Of a stretch of 37,768 nt of DNA, positions 23,118 to 31,539 are shown one piece after another. The stretch is from Clostridiales bacterium (GTDB lineage: Bacteria; Bacillota; Clostridia; Lachnospirales; Lachnospiraceae): NCBI GenBank assembly GCA_021202015.1, contig JAJQDV010000058.1, positions 1 through 37,768 of the forward strand, given 5' to 3'. The notes beneath the pieces are model-generated. The model saw nothing but the letters and a program-made list of their open reading frames with translations, ran no database searches and was not told where the DNA came from. Both the position numbers and the translations under genes were made by a program. How positions within the stretch are numbered: the stretch's first letter is position 1; the number at the start of each line of letters is the position of its first letter.

Positions 23118-24683
23118 ATGGATTTTGTAAAGACTCAGATTCAGATGGAGAGAAAGAAGGGCGCCGTATCCGCGCAGGCCTCTTTTGATGAGGCGTACAA
23201 TCTGCCGGACTATCTGCCGGATATCTACTCTGTCATCCTGGCGGGCGGGGAAATCCGTCTGGATGAGGTCCGGCCGGGATCGGGACAGGTGGCAGTGAAA
23301 GGGGCGGTTCTGTTTCGCGTTCTGTATAAGACGGATCAGAATGAGTGGAAGATCAGCAGCCTGAACGGGGAGATTCCTTTTCAGGAAACGCTGTCCGCGC
23401 CTGAGCTGGGAGAATTTGACATGGTGAGTACGGAGCCGGTGCTGGAGGATCTGTCGGTTCAGATTGCCAATTCCAGAAAGCTGAACATCCGCGCGCTGAT
23501 CGAGCTGAAGGCAGTGATTCGGGAGAGGTATGACATTGAGGCGCCGACCGGAACAGAACCGGAAGTTCCATCGGAGGTGCTTACGGAGGAGAAGGAATTT
23601 CTGGAATTGCGATACTGCGGAAGGGAAAACTGCCATATCCGCGAGGAGATCCGGGTACCGTCGAACAAACCGAACATTCGGCAGAGCCTGTGGCAGCAGG
23701 CGCAGGTGTTTGGGGTGAATGAGAGGATTTCCGCGGGCATGATCGAGATCGAAGGAGAGATCGAGGCTTTTCTGGTTTATGTCAGCGAGGAAGACGACAG
23801 CCTGCAGTGGTTCACGGCAAAGGTTCCGTTTCGATGCGAATTTGAGATTCCGGAGGCGGACAGCGCCATGATTCCCAGTGTCGGGATCCGGATACAGAGC
23901 CTCACCTGCAGTGTGGGAAGCGATGAGGACGGAGAGTCCAGAGTGATATGGGCCGACGCTGATCTGTCCGCGGACGTCCGTCTGTATCAGGAACGCAGAC
24001 AGGAGCTGATTCGCGATATTTATGCGCTTGACCGCAGACTCGTCCTCAAAAAAGAGGTTGTTTCCGTCCCGGTGCTGCGCAGAAAAAATGAATCAAAATG
24101 CAGGGTGAATGACACCGTGCAGATCGAAAGCCGCGGCAGTGATATCCTGCAGATCTGCGCGGGATTCGGGAGCGCGCAGACTGACCGGATCCGTATTGCG
24201 GAGGATGGGATTCAGACGGAGGGCGCGGTTCGGATTCGGATTCTGTATCTGACCGATAATGACAGCGCGCCGCTGGAGGCTGCGGAGGGCGTAATCCCGT
24301 TTCAGCATCTTATAGAGATTCCCGGAATCCGGCCGCAGGACGAGGTGGAGCTGCGGCATTCGCTGGAGACGCTGTCTTTCCTGATGAAAAACGGCAGAGA
24401 GGCGGAGGTCCAGGCGGTGGTCAGTCTTCAGGCGCTGGTGAGCGGTACCTGCGAACTGGAACTTATATGTGAGATTCAGGAGGAGGATTTTAAGATTGAG
24501 GAGTTGAATACGCAGCCTTCTATTGTCGGGCTGACGCTGGATGAGGAGGATTCCCTGTGGGAAATCGCAAAAAAATATCATACCACGAGGGAACAGATCC
24601 GGCAGATGAATCAGCTGGAAAATGATCATATCCGCAGAGGAATGAAGATATTGCTGATCAAACAGCTCCCGCAGAGGGCATAA
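23118..24683 (+). CDS. sipL: SipL-like spore morphogenesis protein (DUF3794 plus LysM)
   Basis: In Clostridioides difficile SipL binds SpoIVA through its LysM domain and is needed to localise the spore coat around the forespore. Seen in 521 residues: repeated SPOCS/DUF3794 segments, the first ending ...LNIRALIELKAVI and a second around NIRQSLWQQAQVF, with VKGAVLFRVLYKT and VRIRILYLTD as matching beta strands; and a C-terminal LysM at about 470-516 (DSLWEIAKKYHTTREQIRQM, then NQLENDHIRRGMKILL). No signal peptide, as expected for a mother-cell cytosolic protein. AAGGAG lies 6 bases before ATG 23118. It follows the PrcB lipoprotein at once. If it is expressed in the mother cell, the operon would be sigma-E controlled, but I see no clear sigma-E promoter. 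Confidence 0.85.
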   Translation: MDFVKTQIQMERKKGAVSAQASFDEAYNLPDYLPDIYSVILAGGEIRLDEVRPGSGQVAVKGAVLFRVLYKTDQNEWKISSLNGEIPFQETLSAPELGEFDMVSTEPVLEDLSVQIANSRKLNIRALIELKAVIRERYDIEAPTGTEPEVPSEVLTEEKEFLELRYCGRENCHIREEIRVPSNKPNIRQSLWQQAQVFGVNERISAGMIEIEGEIEAFLVYVSEEDDSLQWFTAKVPFRCEFEIPEADSAMIPSVGIRIQSLTCSVGSDEDGESRVIWADADLSADVRLYQERRQELIRDIYALDRRLVLKKEVVSVPVLRRKNESKCRVNDTVQIESRGSDILQICAGFGSAQTDRIRIAEDGIQTEGAVRIRILYLTDNDSAPLEAAEGVIPFQHLIEIPGIRPQDEVELRHSLETLSFLMKNGREAEVQAVVSLQALVSGTCELELICEIQEEDFKIEELNTQPSIVGLTLDEEDSLWEIAKKYHTTREQIRQMNQLENDHIRRGMKILLIKQLPQRA

Positions 24684-24748
24684 TGCCAAATTTATTACGA
24701 ACATATTACAAAAAAATATGAAATATTTCTGAAAAGTGTCTATTTGTA

Positions 24749-24777
24749 TTGAAATCTATCCGGAATGATGTTATACT
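24749..24777 (+). promoter_or_regulatory. Sigma-A promoter of the NlpC/P60 gene
   Basis: TTGAAA (24749-24754), a 17-base spacer and TATACT (24772-24777). The predicted start near 24784 leaves an untranslated leader of about 150 bases with hairpin potential (24791-24848). No other gene is seen between 24684 and 24933. Confidence 0.7.
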
Positions 24778-24790
24778 GTGGAAGCATTGT

Positions 24791-24848
24791 TGAAAGACAG
24801 ACTATTTGCGCGTCTGTGCATCCCGGGGGTATTGGATCTCTGTCTTTC
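24791..24848 (+). promoter_or_regulatory. Structured leader with long-range stem
   Basis: GAAAGACAGA (24791-24800) pairs exactly with TCTGTCTTTC (24839-24848). An alternative short stem CAGAC/GTCTG (within 24796-24815) would compete with it. Further downstream CTGTTTTAACAG can also fold. The mutually exclusive helices suggest a cis-regulatory leader. I compared it by memory with ydaO/c-di-AMP and c-di-GMP riboswitches and did not find their conserved cores. Confidence 0.45.
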
Positions 24849-24933
24849 ACACATGGGGGGATGCTGTTTTAACAGCACAGTGATAACTTCGGATGATGAT
24901 TTTCATAGGAAGAGACAGGAGCTGGAATATTTT

Positions 24934-26175
24934 ATGAAGAAAAAATTTATCGCGTTGGGAATGGCAGCGGTGATGGTGATCGGTGCTACGCAGGCGGTCG
25001 GAGCGACAGGCTTATCGGAGGCGAAGAGCAAGAAGAGCGAGGCACAGAGCAATCTGAATTCCGTGCAGTCTCAGATCAGCAGCATTGAGTCGAAACAGGC
25101 GGCTCTTCAGGAGCAGATCGACGCGCTGGACGCGGAACTGGTAGAGGTCATTGTAAATATCAATACGACGAAGACCGATATAGAGAATAAAAAGGTCGAG
25201 CTGGCCCAGGCCGAGGCGGACCTGGAAGAGGCCAAAGAGACAGAAGAAGAACAGTATGAGTCCATGAAGGAGAGAATCGTTTACATGTATGAGAACGGTG
25301 ATTCTTCCTTCCTGACGGCACTGATGGGCGCCGACAGTTTCGCGGATGTTTTGAATAAACTGGAAAGCTACTCAACGGTATATGATTACGACAGAAGCCT
25401 TTTAGTCGAATACCAGAATACCAAGCTGGAGGTTGAGAACCTGGTCGCTGAGGTGCAGGAGGAGGAAGCCCAGCTGGAAGAAATTCAGGCTACATACGAA
25501 GAACAGCAGGCAGAGCTTGAGACCATGAAGTCCGAGAAGAGTTCCGAGCTGGAGGATTTTGACGCGAAGCTTGCGGAGGCCGAGAGCCTTGCGGCTCAGT
25601 ATGAGGAGACGATCGCGGAACAGAATGAAATCATCGCGGCAGCTCAGGCCGCGCAGGTGACGACCACGGTGGGATCCGTTACGAGCGGTTCCTCCAGTGT
25701 TTCTTCGAGCAGTACAACATCGGGCAGCAGCTCATCTTCAACGAGCACGGATACGTCTGACAGTAGCACATCGTCGAGCAGCAGCACGACATCGAGCAGC
25801 AGTTCATCCTCGACGGTCAGCGGTTCCGGTTCGGCAGTGGCGAGTTATGCGTGCCAGTTTATCGGGAATCCCTATGTGTACGGCGGTACCAGCCTGACGA
25901 ATGGCTGTGACTGCTCCGGTTTTGTCATGAGTGTGTACGCGCATTTCGGCGTATCGCTTCCGCACAGCTCCAGCGCGCTTCGGTCTGTAGGGTACGCGGT
26001 ATCCGTGTCGGACATGCAGCCGGGTGACATTGTCTGCTACAGCGGTCATGTGGGGATTTATGTAGGAAACAATACCATTGTAAACGCGTCCAACTCGAAT
26101 CCTTATCCGGCGGGCGGCATCAAGTATACGAGCGCGACGTACAAGTCGATCGTGGCAGTGAGAAGGATTTTCTAA
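24934..26175 (+). CDS. Secreted NlpC/P60 peptidoglycan hydrolase with PcsB-like coiled coil
   Basis: NlpC/P60 enzymes cut gamma-D-Glu-diamino acid bonds in wall peptides and help separate daughter cells. Seen in 413 residues: signal peptide of about 25 residues (MKKKFIALGMAAVMVIGATQ), a long coiled coil at about 30-240 like that of PcsB/CwlO proteins, a Ser/Thr-only linker (about 245-300), and an NlpC/P60 domain with Cys327 in GCDCSGFV, His372 in YSGHVGIYV and a following Asn. The triad is intact. The coiled coil normally contacts FtsEX; those genes are not here. ATG 24934 has AGGAG about 12 bases upstream, a long spacing. Transcription likely starts at 24784 with a structured leader, and ends at the terminator 26209-26245. 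Confidence 0.93.
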   Translation: MKKKFIALGMAAVMVIGATQAVGATGLSEAKSKKSEAQSNLNSVQSQISSIESKQAALQEQIDALDAELVEVIVNINTTKTDIENKKVELAQAEADLEEAKETEEEQYESMKERIVYMYENGDSSFLTALMGADSFADVLNKLESYSTVYDYDRSLLVEYQNTKLEVENLVAEVQEEEAQLEEIQATYEEQQAELETMKSEKSSELEDFDAKLAEAESLAAQYEETIAEQNEIIAAAQAAQVTTTVGSVTSGSSSVSSSSTTSGSSSSSTSTDTSDSSTSSSSSTTSSSSSSSTVSGSGSAVASYACQFIGNPYVYGGTSLTNGCDCSGFVMSVYAHFGVSLPHSSSALRSVGYAVSVSDMQPGDIVCYSGHVGIYVGNNTIVNASNSNPYPAGGIKYTSATYKSIVAVRRIF

Positions 26176-26208
26176 ACGCAGGACAGAACAGATTGTGATT
26201 TATGAGAG

Positions 26209-26245
26209 CCGATGTACTTTTTATCAGAGTACATCGGTTTTTTTT
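26209..26245 (+). terminator. Rho-independent terminator of the NlpC/P60 gene
   Basis: CCGATGTACT (26209-26218) and AGTACATCGG (26228-26237) form a perfect 10-bp stem with a 9-base loop, followed by TTTTTTTT. It lies 34 bases after the stop codon. Confidence 0.95.
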
Positions 26246-26286
26246 CGGCGCTTATTTCTTCACAGATTTTTCACGCACGGTTCAAT

Positions 26287-26315
26287 TTTACTTAAACGTT
26301 TGTCGGTATCATAAT
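26287..26315 (+). promoter_or_regulatory. Weak promoter candidate for the beta-helix lipoprotein gene
   Basis: TTTACT (26287-26292), a 17-base spacer and CATAAT (26310-26315), 33 bases before ATG 26348. Both hexamers deviate from consensus. Confidence 0.35.
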
Positions 26316-26347
26316 GTCATAAATGGAAAGAAAGGACGGGAAAGACA

Positions 26348-28504
26348 ATGAAAAAGAAATATCTTGCAATTGTACTGGGAGTCATGATGAGTGCGTCTTT
26401 GCTGGCCGGATGCGGAACGAGCCAGAGTACCGAAAGTTCGGCGGAGGAGGAGACAACGTCGAAGGTATACGGTGAGATCACGGCGCTGTCAGACAGCAGT
26501 TTTACGCTTGATTCGGGGATGGGCGACACGATGGAGATTACGGTCACCGATGATACGGAGATTACGTCGCAGGCGTCAGGCGGAATGAGCGGTATGCAGG
26601 GCGGCGACATGTCGTTTGGTGATATGGGTGAATCTGACGGCACGACCGGGGGCGGCCCGGGGGACGGTGACGCAGGCGGCAGTCCGGAGGAAGGCGACAG
26701 TTCGGACGGAAGTGATGCGGAGAGCGGCAGTTCAGATGAGGGCGACGCCGAAGCTACCCGCGCAGATAACGGCGATTCTGTCAGAGCGGATTTCCTTTCG
26801 GAAACTACCGATGACGAGACGGAGGAGCAGAGTGCGGATGAGAGTGACGGCGGTGACGCGGCCGGTCAGCCTTCCGGAGATATGCCCGACAACGATGGGG
26901 GTACGCCGCCGGATATGTCTTCCGACAGTAACAGTGATGGCGGTACACCGCCTGACATGGATTCCGACAGTGACGGCGAGGGCGGCTTTGGCGGATCTGC
27001 GCCCGATATGACATCCGAAGACGGGGACAGCGACTTTGGCGAAAGCGCTGAGACCACCCTGGAATTTGAGGATCTGGCTGTCGGTGATGTTGTGGCTGTG
27101 ACCTGTGATGAGAGCGGGAACGCTGAAACGATCATGGTTCTCTATACGGAGACCTCGGCGGATACGGCTTCTCTGGACGGCGGCACGGCTTCCTCGTCCG
27201 GCGTCAGCTATACCGCGGTATATGAGTATACGTCCGATACAACCGTGGACGGAGAAACCATTACTTCTACCGGCACGGATGAAAACGCGATCCTCGTCTC
27301 GGAAGGAGCGAGTGTGACCATCACGGACAGTACCGTGACAAGAACCTCCAATGACAGTACCGGCGGGGACGACTCCAGCTTTTACGGCGTCGGCGCGGCA
27401 GTCCTTACTACGGACGGGACGACGTATGTCAGCGACACCACGGTTGAGACGGATGCCGCGGGCGGCGCGGGCATATTTGCCTACGGCGACAGCGTGGTCT
27501 ATGTGGCGGATTGTACGATTACGACGCAGCAGGATACCTCCGGCGGCATTCACGCTGCGGGCGGCGGCACCCTGTATGCGTGGAACCTGGCGGTAGAGAC
27601 GAATGGAAATTCTGCGGCCGCGATCCGCAGTGACCGGGGCGGCGGCACAATGGTGGTAGATGAGGGAAGCTATACCTCCAACGGAACGGGTTCACCGGCG
27701 GTTTACTGCACGGCGGATATCGTCGTTCATGACGCGCAGCTGACCGCGACAGCATCTGAGGCGGTCTGCATAGAGGGACTGAATACCCTGCGCCTGTATG
27801 ACTGTGATCTGTCCGGCAGCATGGCGGACGACAGCCAGAACGACTGTACCTGGAATATCATCCTTTATCAGAGTATGTCCGGGGATTCCGAGGTAGGAAA
27901 CAGTGTCTTTGAGATGGTTGGCGGGACGCTGAACGCGGAGAACGGCGGCATGTTCTATACGACGAACACGGAATCCACGTTCACACTCTCCGGTGTGGAT
28001 ATTACCTATGCGGACGACAATGACTTCTTCCTGCGCTGCACCGGCAATGACAACGAGCGCGGCTGGGGCAGCAGCGGTTCCAACGGAGCGGACTGCCTGT
28101 TCACCGCGATCGATCAGGAGATGGAGGGCGATATTATCTGGGACAGCATCAGCCAGCTTGATTTTTATATGACGGACGGGAGCACCCTGACCGGAGCCGT
28201 ACTGAATGACGAGACCTATGCCGGAAACGGCGGAGACGGAACCTGCAATCTGTATATCGGATCCGGCTGTACCTGGGTTGTGACCGGCGACAGTGTGCTG
28301 AGCAGCCTGCAGAATGCCGGGACGATCACGGATGCTTCCGGAAATACGGTGACCATTCAGGGAAGCGACGGAACCGTATATGTGGAAGGGACGAGTTCCT
28401 ATACGATCACGGTAGATTCCTATGAGACCGATGCGGATCTGTCGGGCGCTTCTTCGGTATCCGAATGGAGTGATTATGAAGTGGAAAAACCGGATGCACT
28501 GTAG
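26348..28504 (+). CDS. Large lipoprotein with acidic linker and right-handed beta-helix
   Basis: Seen in 718 residues: lipoprotein signal ending LLAGC (Cys at 22); a small beta domain (VYGEITALSDSSFTLDSG, continuing after the linker as DLAVGDVVAVTCDESGN, which resembles DUF5666); an inserted acidic Gly/Asp/Ser linker at about 78-230 with several PPDMSSDS-like units; and then a parallel beta-helix of 20-30-residue rungs (for example TVDGETITSTGTDENAIL, GGGTLYAWNLAVETNG, GGTMVVDEGSYTSNG) to about 690. It is surface exposed and perhaps carbohydrate binding; no catalytic motif was seen. AAGGACGGG is the ribosome site. It stands alone, framed by terminators on both sides. The coding sequence is GC-rich, as in the housekeeping neighbours. 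Confidence 0.8.
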   Translation: MKKKYLAIVLGVMMSASLLAGCGTSQSTESSAEEETTSKVYGEITALSDSSFTLDSGMGDTMEITVTDDTEITSQASGGMSGMQGGDMSFGDMGESDGTTGGGPGDGDAGGSPEEGDSSDGSDAESGSSDEGDAEATRADNGDSVRADFLSETTDDETEEQSADESDGGDAAGQPSGDMPDNDGGTPPDMSSDSNSDGGTPPDMDSDSDGEGGFGGSAPDMTSEDGDSDFGESAETTLEFEDLAVGDVVAVTCDESGNAETIMVLYTETSADTASLDGGTASSSGVSYTAVYEYTSDTTVDGETITSTGTDENAILVSEGASVTITDSTVTRTSNDSTGGDDSSFYGVGAAVLTTDGTTYVSDTTVETDAAGGAGIFAYGDSVVYVADCTITTQQDTSGGIHAAGGGTLYAWNLAVETNGNSAAAIRSDRGGGTMVVDEGSYTSNGTGSPAVYCTADIVVHDAQLTATASEAVCIEGLNTLRLYDCDLSGSMADDSQNDCTWNIILYQSMSGDSEVGNSVFEMVGGTLNAENGGMFYTTNTESTFTLSGVDITYADDNDFFLRCTGNDNERGWGSSGSNGADCLFTAIDQEMEGDIIWDSISQLDFYMTDGSTLTGAVLNDETYAGNGGDGTCNLYIGSGCTWVVTGDSVLSSLQNAGTITDASGNTVTIQGSDGTVYVEGTSSYTITVDSYETDADLSGASSVSEWSDYEVEKPDAL

Positions 28505-28556
28505 TGTGGCGTCTCGTAATCTGACACGTTGGAGCAGAGCTTGCTCTGCCTGTTTC

Positions 28557-28590
28557 GAAAAATCCGGAGGTCGCCCCTCCGGATTTTCGT
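28557..28590 (+). terminator. Terminator after the beta-helix lipoprotein gene
   Basis: AATCCGGAGG (28561-28570) pairs with CCTCCGGATT (28576-28585); flanking A and T runs lengthen the stem to a T-rich end. A second small stem-loop, GCAGAG-CTTG-CTCTGC, lies just before it near 28533-28549. The stem is nearly symmetrical, so it can also stop minus-strand transcription. Confidence 0.8.
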
Positions 28591-28874
28591 CTGCGTCCCA
28601 TGGACACATTCGCATCTTTTTGCCTGTCGGCATTATAGCATATGCCGATTGCAAAATCAAGTATGCATTTTTTTCAAGATTTTAATAGGACAGTTTGTAT
28701 TTTGGATAAAATATGCTCCAAGAAGAATAAGGTTCCATATGTTAGTATCAAATTTAAGCTTCCTGTATAATTCAAAGTGTAGAGGGGGTTGACTAAAGAA
28801 AATACCTCAAGTAGATTCAGATTATTACTGACCAGCCAGTTGGTAAAATCTAAACCATACGAGAGGTATCTGAA

Positions 28875-29012
28875 ATGAATGTTAAAACGAAAGCACAAAA
28901 AAATCAAGTGAAAGAAAAATACATATTTAATCGGTTAAAACAACAAATGGACACATACAAGTGGTCGAAAGCAACCCCGACAGCAGAATCAGCCGTCCCG
29001 CGCGGCGAGTAA
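28875..29012 (+). CDS. Possible small protein, 45 residues
   Basis: An open frame in an otherwise empty, AT-rich stretch between 28591 and 29032. It has a plausible ribosome site (GAGAGG, about 8 bases) and encodes a basic peptide starting MNVKTKAQKNQVKEKYIF and ending VPRGE. No family is recognised, and the first two thirds are AT-rich while the end is GC-rich. It could be a fragment of a lost gene. The rest of 28591-28874 contains nothing that I can support as a gene. Confidence 0.25.
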   Translation: MNVKTKAQKNQVKEKYIFNRLKQQMDTYKWSKATPTAESAVPRGE

Positions 29013-29032
29013 GAGACAAAAGCCGCCCCGGC

Positions 29033-29061
29033 TTGACAATTCCGGAAGAAATCCCTATACT
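29033..29061 (+). promoter_or_regulatory. Strong sigma-A promoter of the L,D-transpeptidase gene
   Basis: Perfect TTGACA (29033-29038), 17-base spacer and TATACT (29056-29061). The predicted leader of about 127 bases contains a perfect 8-bp hairpin GGACAGGG-CTCG-CCCTGTCC at 29087-29106 without a T-run. Confidence 0.85.
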
Positions 29062-29194
29062 CGGTTTATTGGTATTGTAAATGCAGGGACAGGGCTCGCC
29101 CTGTCCGTTTCAGCTCCGGTTGTTGTAAAAAAGGAAGAAATTGCTGCACGGATGCGGAACAGATGAGAAATATACGGGATGGAGAAAGCAGAAT

Positions 29195-31090
29195 ATGGAA
29201 GATACAAATGAAATAAACGTAGAATTAACCGCGGATGCCGAAGAACGAAAAAAGGGGTTTTTCCGGAAGCTTCGGGATAAAAAGACAAAAATCCTGTTTG
29301 CCGTCGGGATCGTCGTGGTGGCTTTTGTTGCGGCCTATCTGATCACAGCGCTGATTTTTCAGAATCGTTTTCTGCCGGGGACATCGGTAAACGGAGTCGC
29401 CTGCGGGGGAAAAACGGTGGAGGAGACACAGACGCTTCTGAAGCAGGAGGCCGACAGCTATGTGCTGACCCTGTATGAGCGCGGGGACACGACGGAGGAG
29501 ATTGCCGGAACGGAGATTGGCCTTGAGATCGATTTCGGTGAGGAACTGGATCAGCTGCTGGATCAGCAGAACGGATTTTTCTGGCTGCCGCATCTCCTGA
29601 GCAGCGGAGAGGAGCTTCAGGCGGAGAAGATGATCTCCTGGGATGAGGACGCGCTGCGGGGCGTCCTGGATGAACTGTCCTGTATGGATGAAGACGAGAT
29701 GACGGATTCCGTCAACGCGTCTCTGTCGGAATACACGGCAGGAGCGGGATATGAGATCGTGGATGCCGTGTACGGCACGCGGATCGATACGGATGTTTTT
29801 TCCGCCGCGGTAGAGGACGCCGTACAGAACCTCCGGACAGAGCTGAATCTGGAGGAGCCTTCCTGCTATGTGGATCCGGAATATACGGAAGATTCCGCGG
29901 AGCTTCTGGCGATGCAGGAGGCGGCAAACCGCTATGTCGGCACCACGATTACCTACACCTTCGGAAGCAGCAGCGAGGTGGTGGACGGCAGCCTGATCAG
30001 TGAATGGCTTGTGTTCGGGGAAGATATGAGCGTTTCGCTGGATACGGAAAAAACACAGGAATACATTTCCGGTCTCGCGGAGACTTATAACACGACGGGA
30101 CAGAGTCGGTCGCTGGTGACTTCCTATGGGACGACCGTTACCGTCCCGAGCGGCAATTACGGATGGAAGATCGATCAGGACGCGACGCTCACGGCCCTGA
30201 ACGGCTATCTCGAAGCGGGCGAGGATTATACGGGGGACGTTGTTTATTCCCAGACGGCGGCGAGCCATAACGGACAGGATTACGGCAATACCTATGTGGA
30301 GATCAATCTGACGGCGCAGCACCTCTGGTTTTACAAGGACGGCGCGCTGGTGGTGGAGTCCGATCTCGTATCCGGCAGCGTGAAGGCGGGCAACGCGACG
30401 CCTACGGGCGCTTATCGAATTACATACAAACAAAAAGACGCTGTCCTGAGGGGGCAGGGCTACGCTTCTCCGGTAAGCTTCTGGATGCCGTTTAACGGCG
30501 GCATCGGCCTGCACGACGCTTCCTGGCGAAGCAAATTCGGAGGGACGATTTACAAGACAAGCGGCTCTCACGGCTGTATTAATCTTCCCTACAGCGCCGC
30601 GAAGACGATCTATGAGAGCATCAGCACGGGGGATCCGGTGCTTGTCTATACCCTGGAGGGAACGGAGAATTCGGGCACGTCGTCCACATCTTCCTCTTCA
30701 AGTTCGGACACTTCGGCGGCGAACGCCGTTGTAGACGCGATCAACGCGATCGGAACCGTGACGCTGGACAGCGGAAGCGCCATTTCCAATGCCCGAAGCC
30801 TGTATGACGCGCTGTCCGACAGCAATAAATCGCTTGTGACCAACTACAGCACCCTGACTGAGGCGGAAGCCTCCTACGCGGCGCTGACCGCGGATCAGAC
30901 CGCGCAGACCGAGGCGCAGGCCGTCATTGATGCGATCAGCGCGATCGGAAGCGTGACGACGGAAAGCGGCGGAGCGATTTCCAACGCCCGCGCCCAGTAT
31001 GACGCGCTTTCGGATGCCGCGAAGGCATATGTATCCAATTACGGGACGCTGACCGCCGCGGAGGCGGCGTACGCAGCGCTGGGGCAGTAA
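29195..31090 (+). CDS. L,D-transpeptidase (YkuD) with membrane anchor and C-terminal helical repeats
   Basis: L,D-transpeptidases make 3-3 cross-links in peptidoglycan, insensitive to most beta-lactams. Seen in 631 residues: cytoplasmic basic N-terminus; membrane segment at about 33-55; an extracellular YoaR-like/peptidoglycan-binding-type region with LPGTSVNGVACGGKTVEE and a second copy further on; a YkuD domain at about 365-485 with QHLWFYKDGALVVES, TPTGAYRI and the catalytic SHGCINLP (Cys461); and a Ser-rich linker. Last come two about 60-residue repeats (NAVVDAINAIG / AQAVIDAISAIG ... YDALSD), helical like FIVAR modules. ATG 29195 with GGAGAAAG upstream was chosen over 29141. A clear promoter precedes it. 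The active site is intact. Confidence 0.93.
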   Translation: MEDTNEINVELTADAEERKKGFFRKLRDKKTKILFAVGIVVVAFVAAYLITALIFQNRFLPGTSVNGVACGGKTVEETQTLLKQEADSYVLTLYERGDTTEEIAGTEIGLEIDFGEELDQLLDQQNGFFWLPHLLSSGEELQAEKMISWDEDALRGVLDELSCMDEDEMTDSVNASLSEYTAGAGYEIVDAVYGTRIDTDVFSAAVEDAVQNLRTELNLEEPSCYVDPEYTEDSAELLAMQEAANRYVGTTITYTFGSSSEVVDGSLISEWLVFGEDMSVSLDTEKTQEYISGLAETYNTTGQSRSLVTSYGTTVTVPSGNYGWKIDQDATLTALNGYLEAGEDYTGDVVYSQTAASHNGQDYGNTYVEINLTAQHLWFYKDGALVVESDLVSGSVKAGNATPTGAYRITYKQKDAVLRGQGYASPVSFWMPFNGGIGLHDASWRSKFGGTIYKTSGSHGCINLPYSAAKTIYESISTGDPVLVYTLEGTENSGTSSTSSSSSSDTSAANAVVDAINAIGTVTLDSGSAISNARSLYDALSDSNKSLVTNYSTLTEAEASYAALTADQTAQTEAQAVIDAISAIGSVTTESGGAISNARAQYDALSDAAKAYVSNYGTLTAAEAAYAALGQ

Positions 31091-31091
31091 G

Positions 31092-31134
31092 ATTTATAGT
31101 AAACGGCAAAAATAATCTGTCGTTTACTATAAAT
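31092..31134. repeat. Perfect 14-bp inverted repeat after the L,D-transpeptidase gene
   Basis: ATTTATAGTAAACG (31092-31105) and CGTTTACTATAAAT (31121-31134) with a 15-base loop, starting one base after the stop codon. It is AT-rich and has no T-run, so it is not a typical terminator. It may protect the mRNA end or be a small mobile palindrome. The following 31135-31260 has a small hairpin (CATCGT-CAT-ACGATG near 31168) and no gene. Confidence 0.75.
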
Positions 31135-31261
31135 GGGATGCACTCGATCGTATAAGGAAAGCTGCGTCATCGTCATACGATGATTTCAAAGCGATTGTAC
31201 AGTACAAAGATCTGTGTATATTTTAGACAATGCTTAAAGGACAGATAAATTAAAAATCTTC

Positions 31262-31288
31262 GTAACTGTTCAGTACCTTCACAGTTAC
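31262..31288. repeat. 27-bp palindromic element, copy 3
   Basis: Arms GTAACTGT (31262-31269) and ACAGTTAC (31281-31288) with loop TCAGTACCTTC: the exact reverse complement of copy 1. Pairing extends outward (TTCG on the left, CGAA on the right), giving 11-bp arms. The right arm supplies the stop codon of the XRE regulator (31285-31287), so the element overlaps a coding end. Confidence 0.9.
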
Positions 31289-31539
31289 GAATCTTCATTG
31301 ACCAGTTCATCACAGCTTACATGCAGAATGCGGGCAATGGTCTTAAGTTCTATATCGGTTACAAAACGTTGCCCGGATTCGATACGCTGAATCGCGTTTT
31401 TATCAAGGTCTAATCCCTCCAGAGTCAGTATATCCGCAAATCGTCTTTGAGATGTTTTTTGAGGGAGATTTTGTCGAAGCTCTTTTATTTTCGCACCGCA
31501 AATATTGTTTGAACCGTTTTGTGCTTTATTTTTGTACAT
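31285..31539 (-). CDS. XRE-family helix-turn-helix regulator
   Basis: Seen in 84 residues: an HTH_3/XRE domain with GAKIKELRQNL, SQRRFADIL, LDKNAIQRIESGQRFVTDIELKTIARIL and VSCDEL. It is a stand-alone DNA-binding protein with no effector domain. It is a close match in form to short XRE proteins common in Lachnospiraceae; no toxin partner is beside it. The gene is divergent from the large surface protein gene (31690), and a 9-bp inverted repeat in the shared intergenic region (31618-31642) is the probable operator. Its stop codon lies inside palindrome copy 3. A -10-like TATAAT for this gene lies at 31595-31600 (minus strand). Confidence 0.85.
   Translation of the reverse strand: MYKNKAQNGSNNICGAKIKELRQNLPQKTSQRRFADILTLEGLDLDKNAIQRIESGQRFVTDIELKTIARILHVSCDELVNEDS

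Noticed and set aside
24778-24933. Known c-di-AMP (ydaO) or c-di-GMP riboswitch
   Set aside because: I could not find the conserved core sequences by eye; only generic hairpins are seen.
29225-30571. Minus-strand open frame of 448 codons opposite the L,D-transpeptidase gene
   Set aside because: The composition is typical for antisense of a GC-rich gene, and no motif was found.
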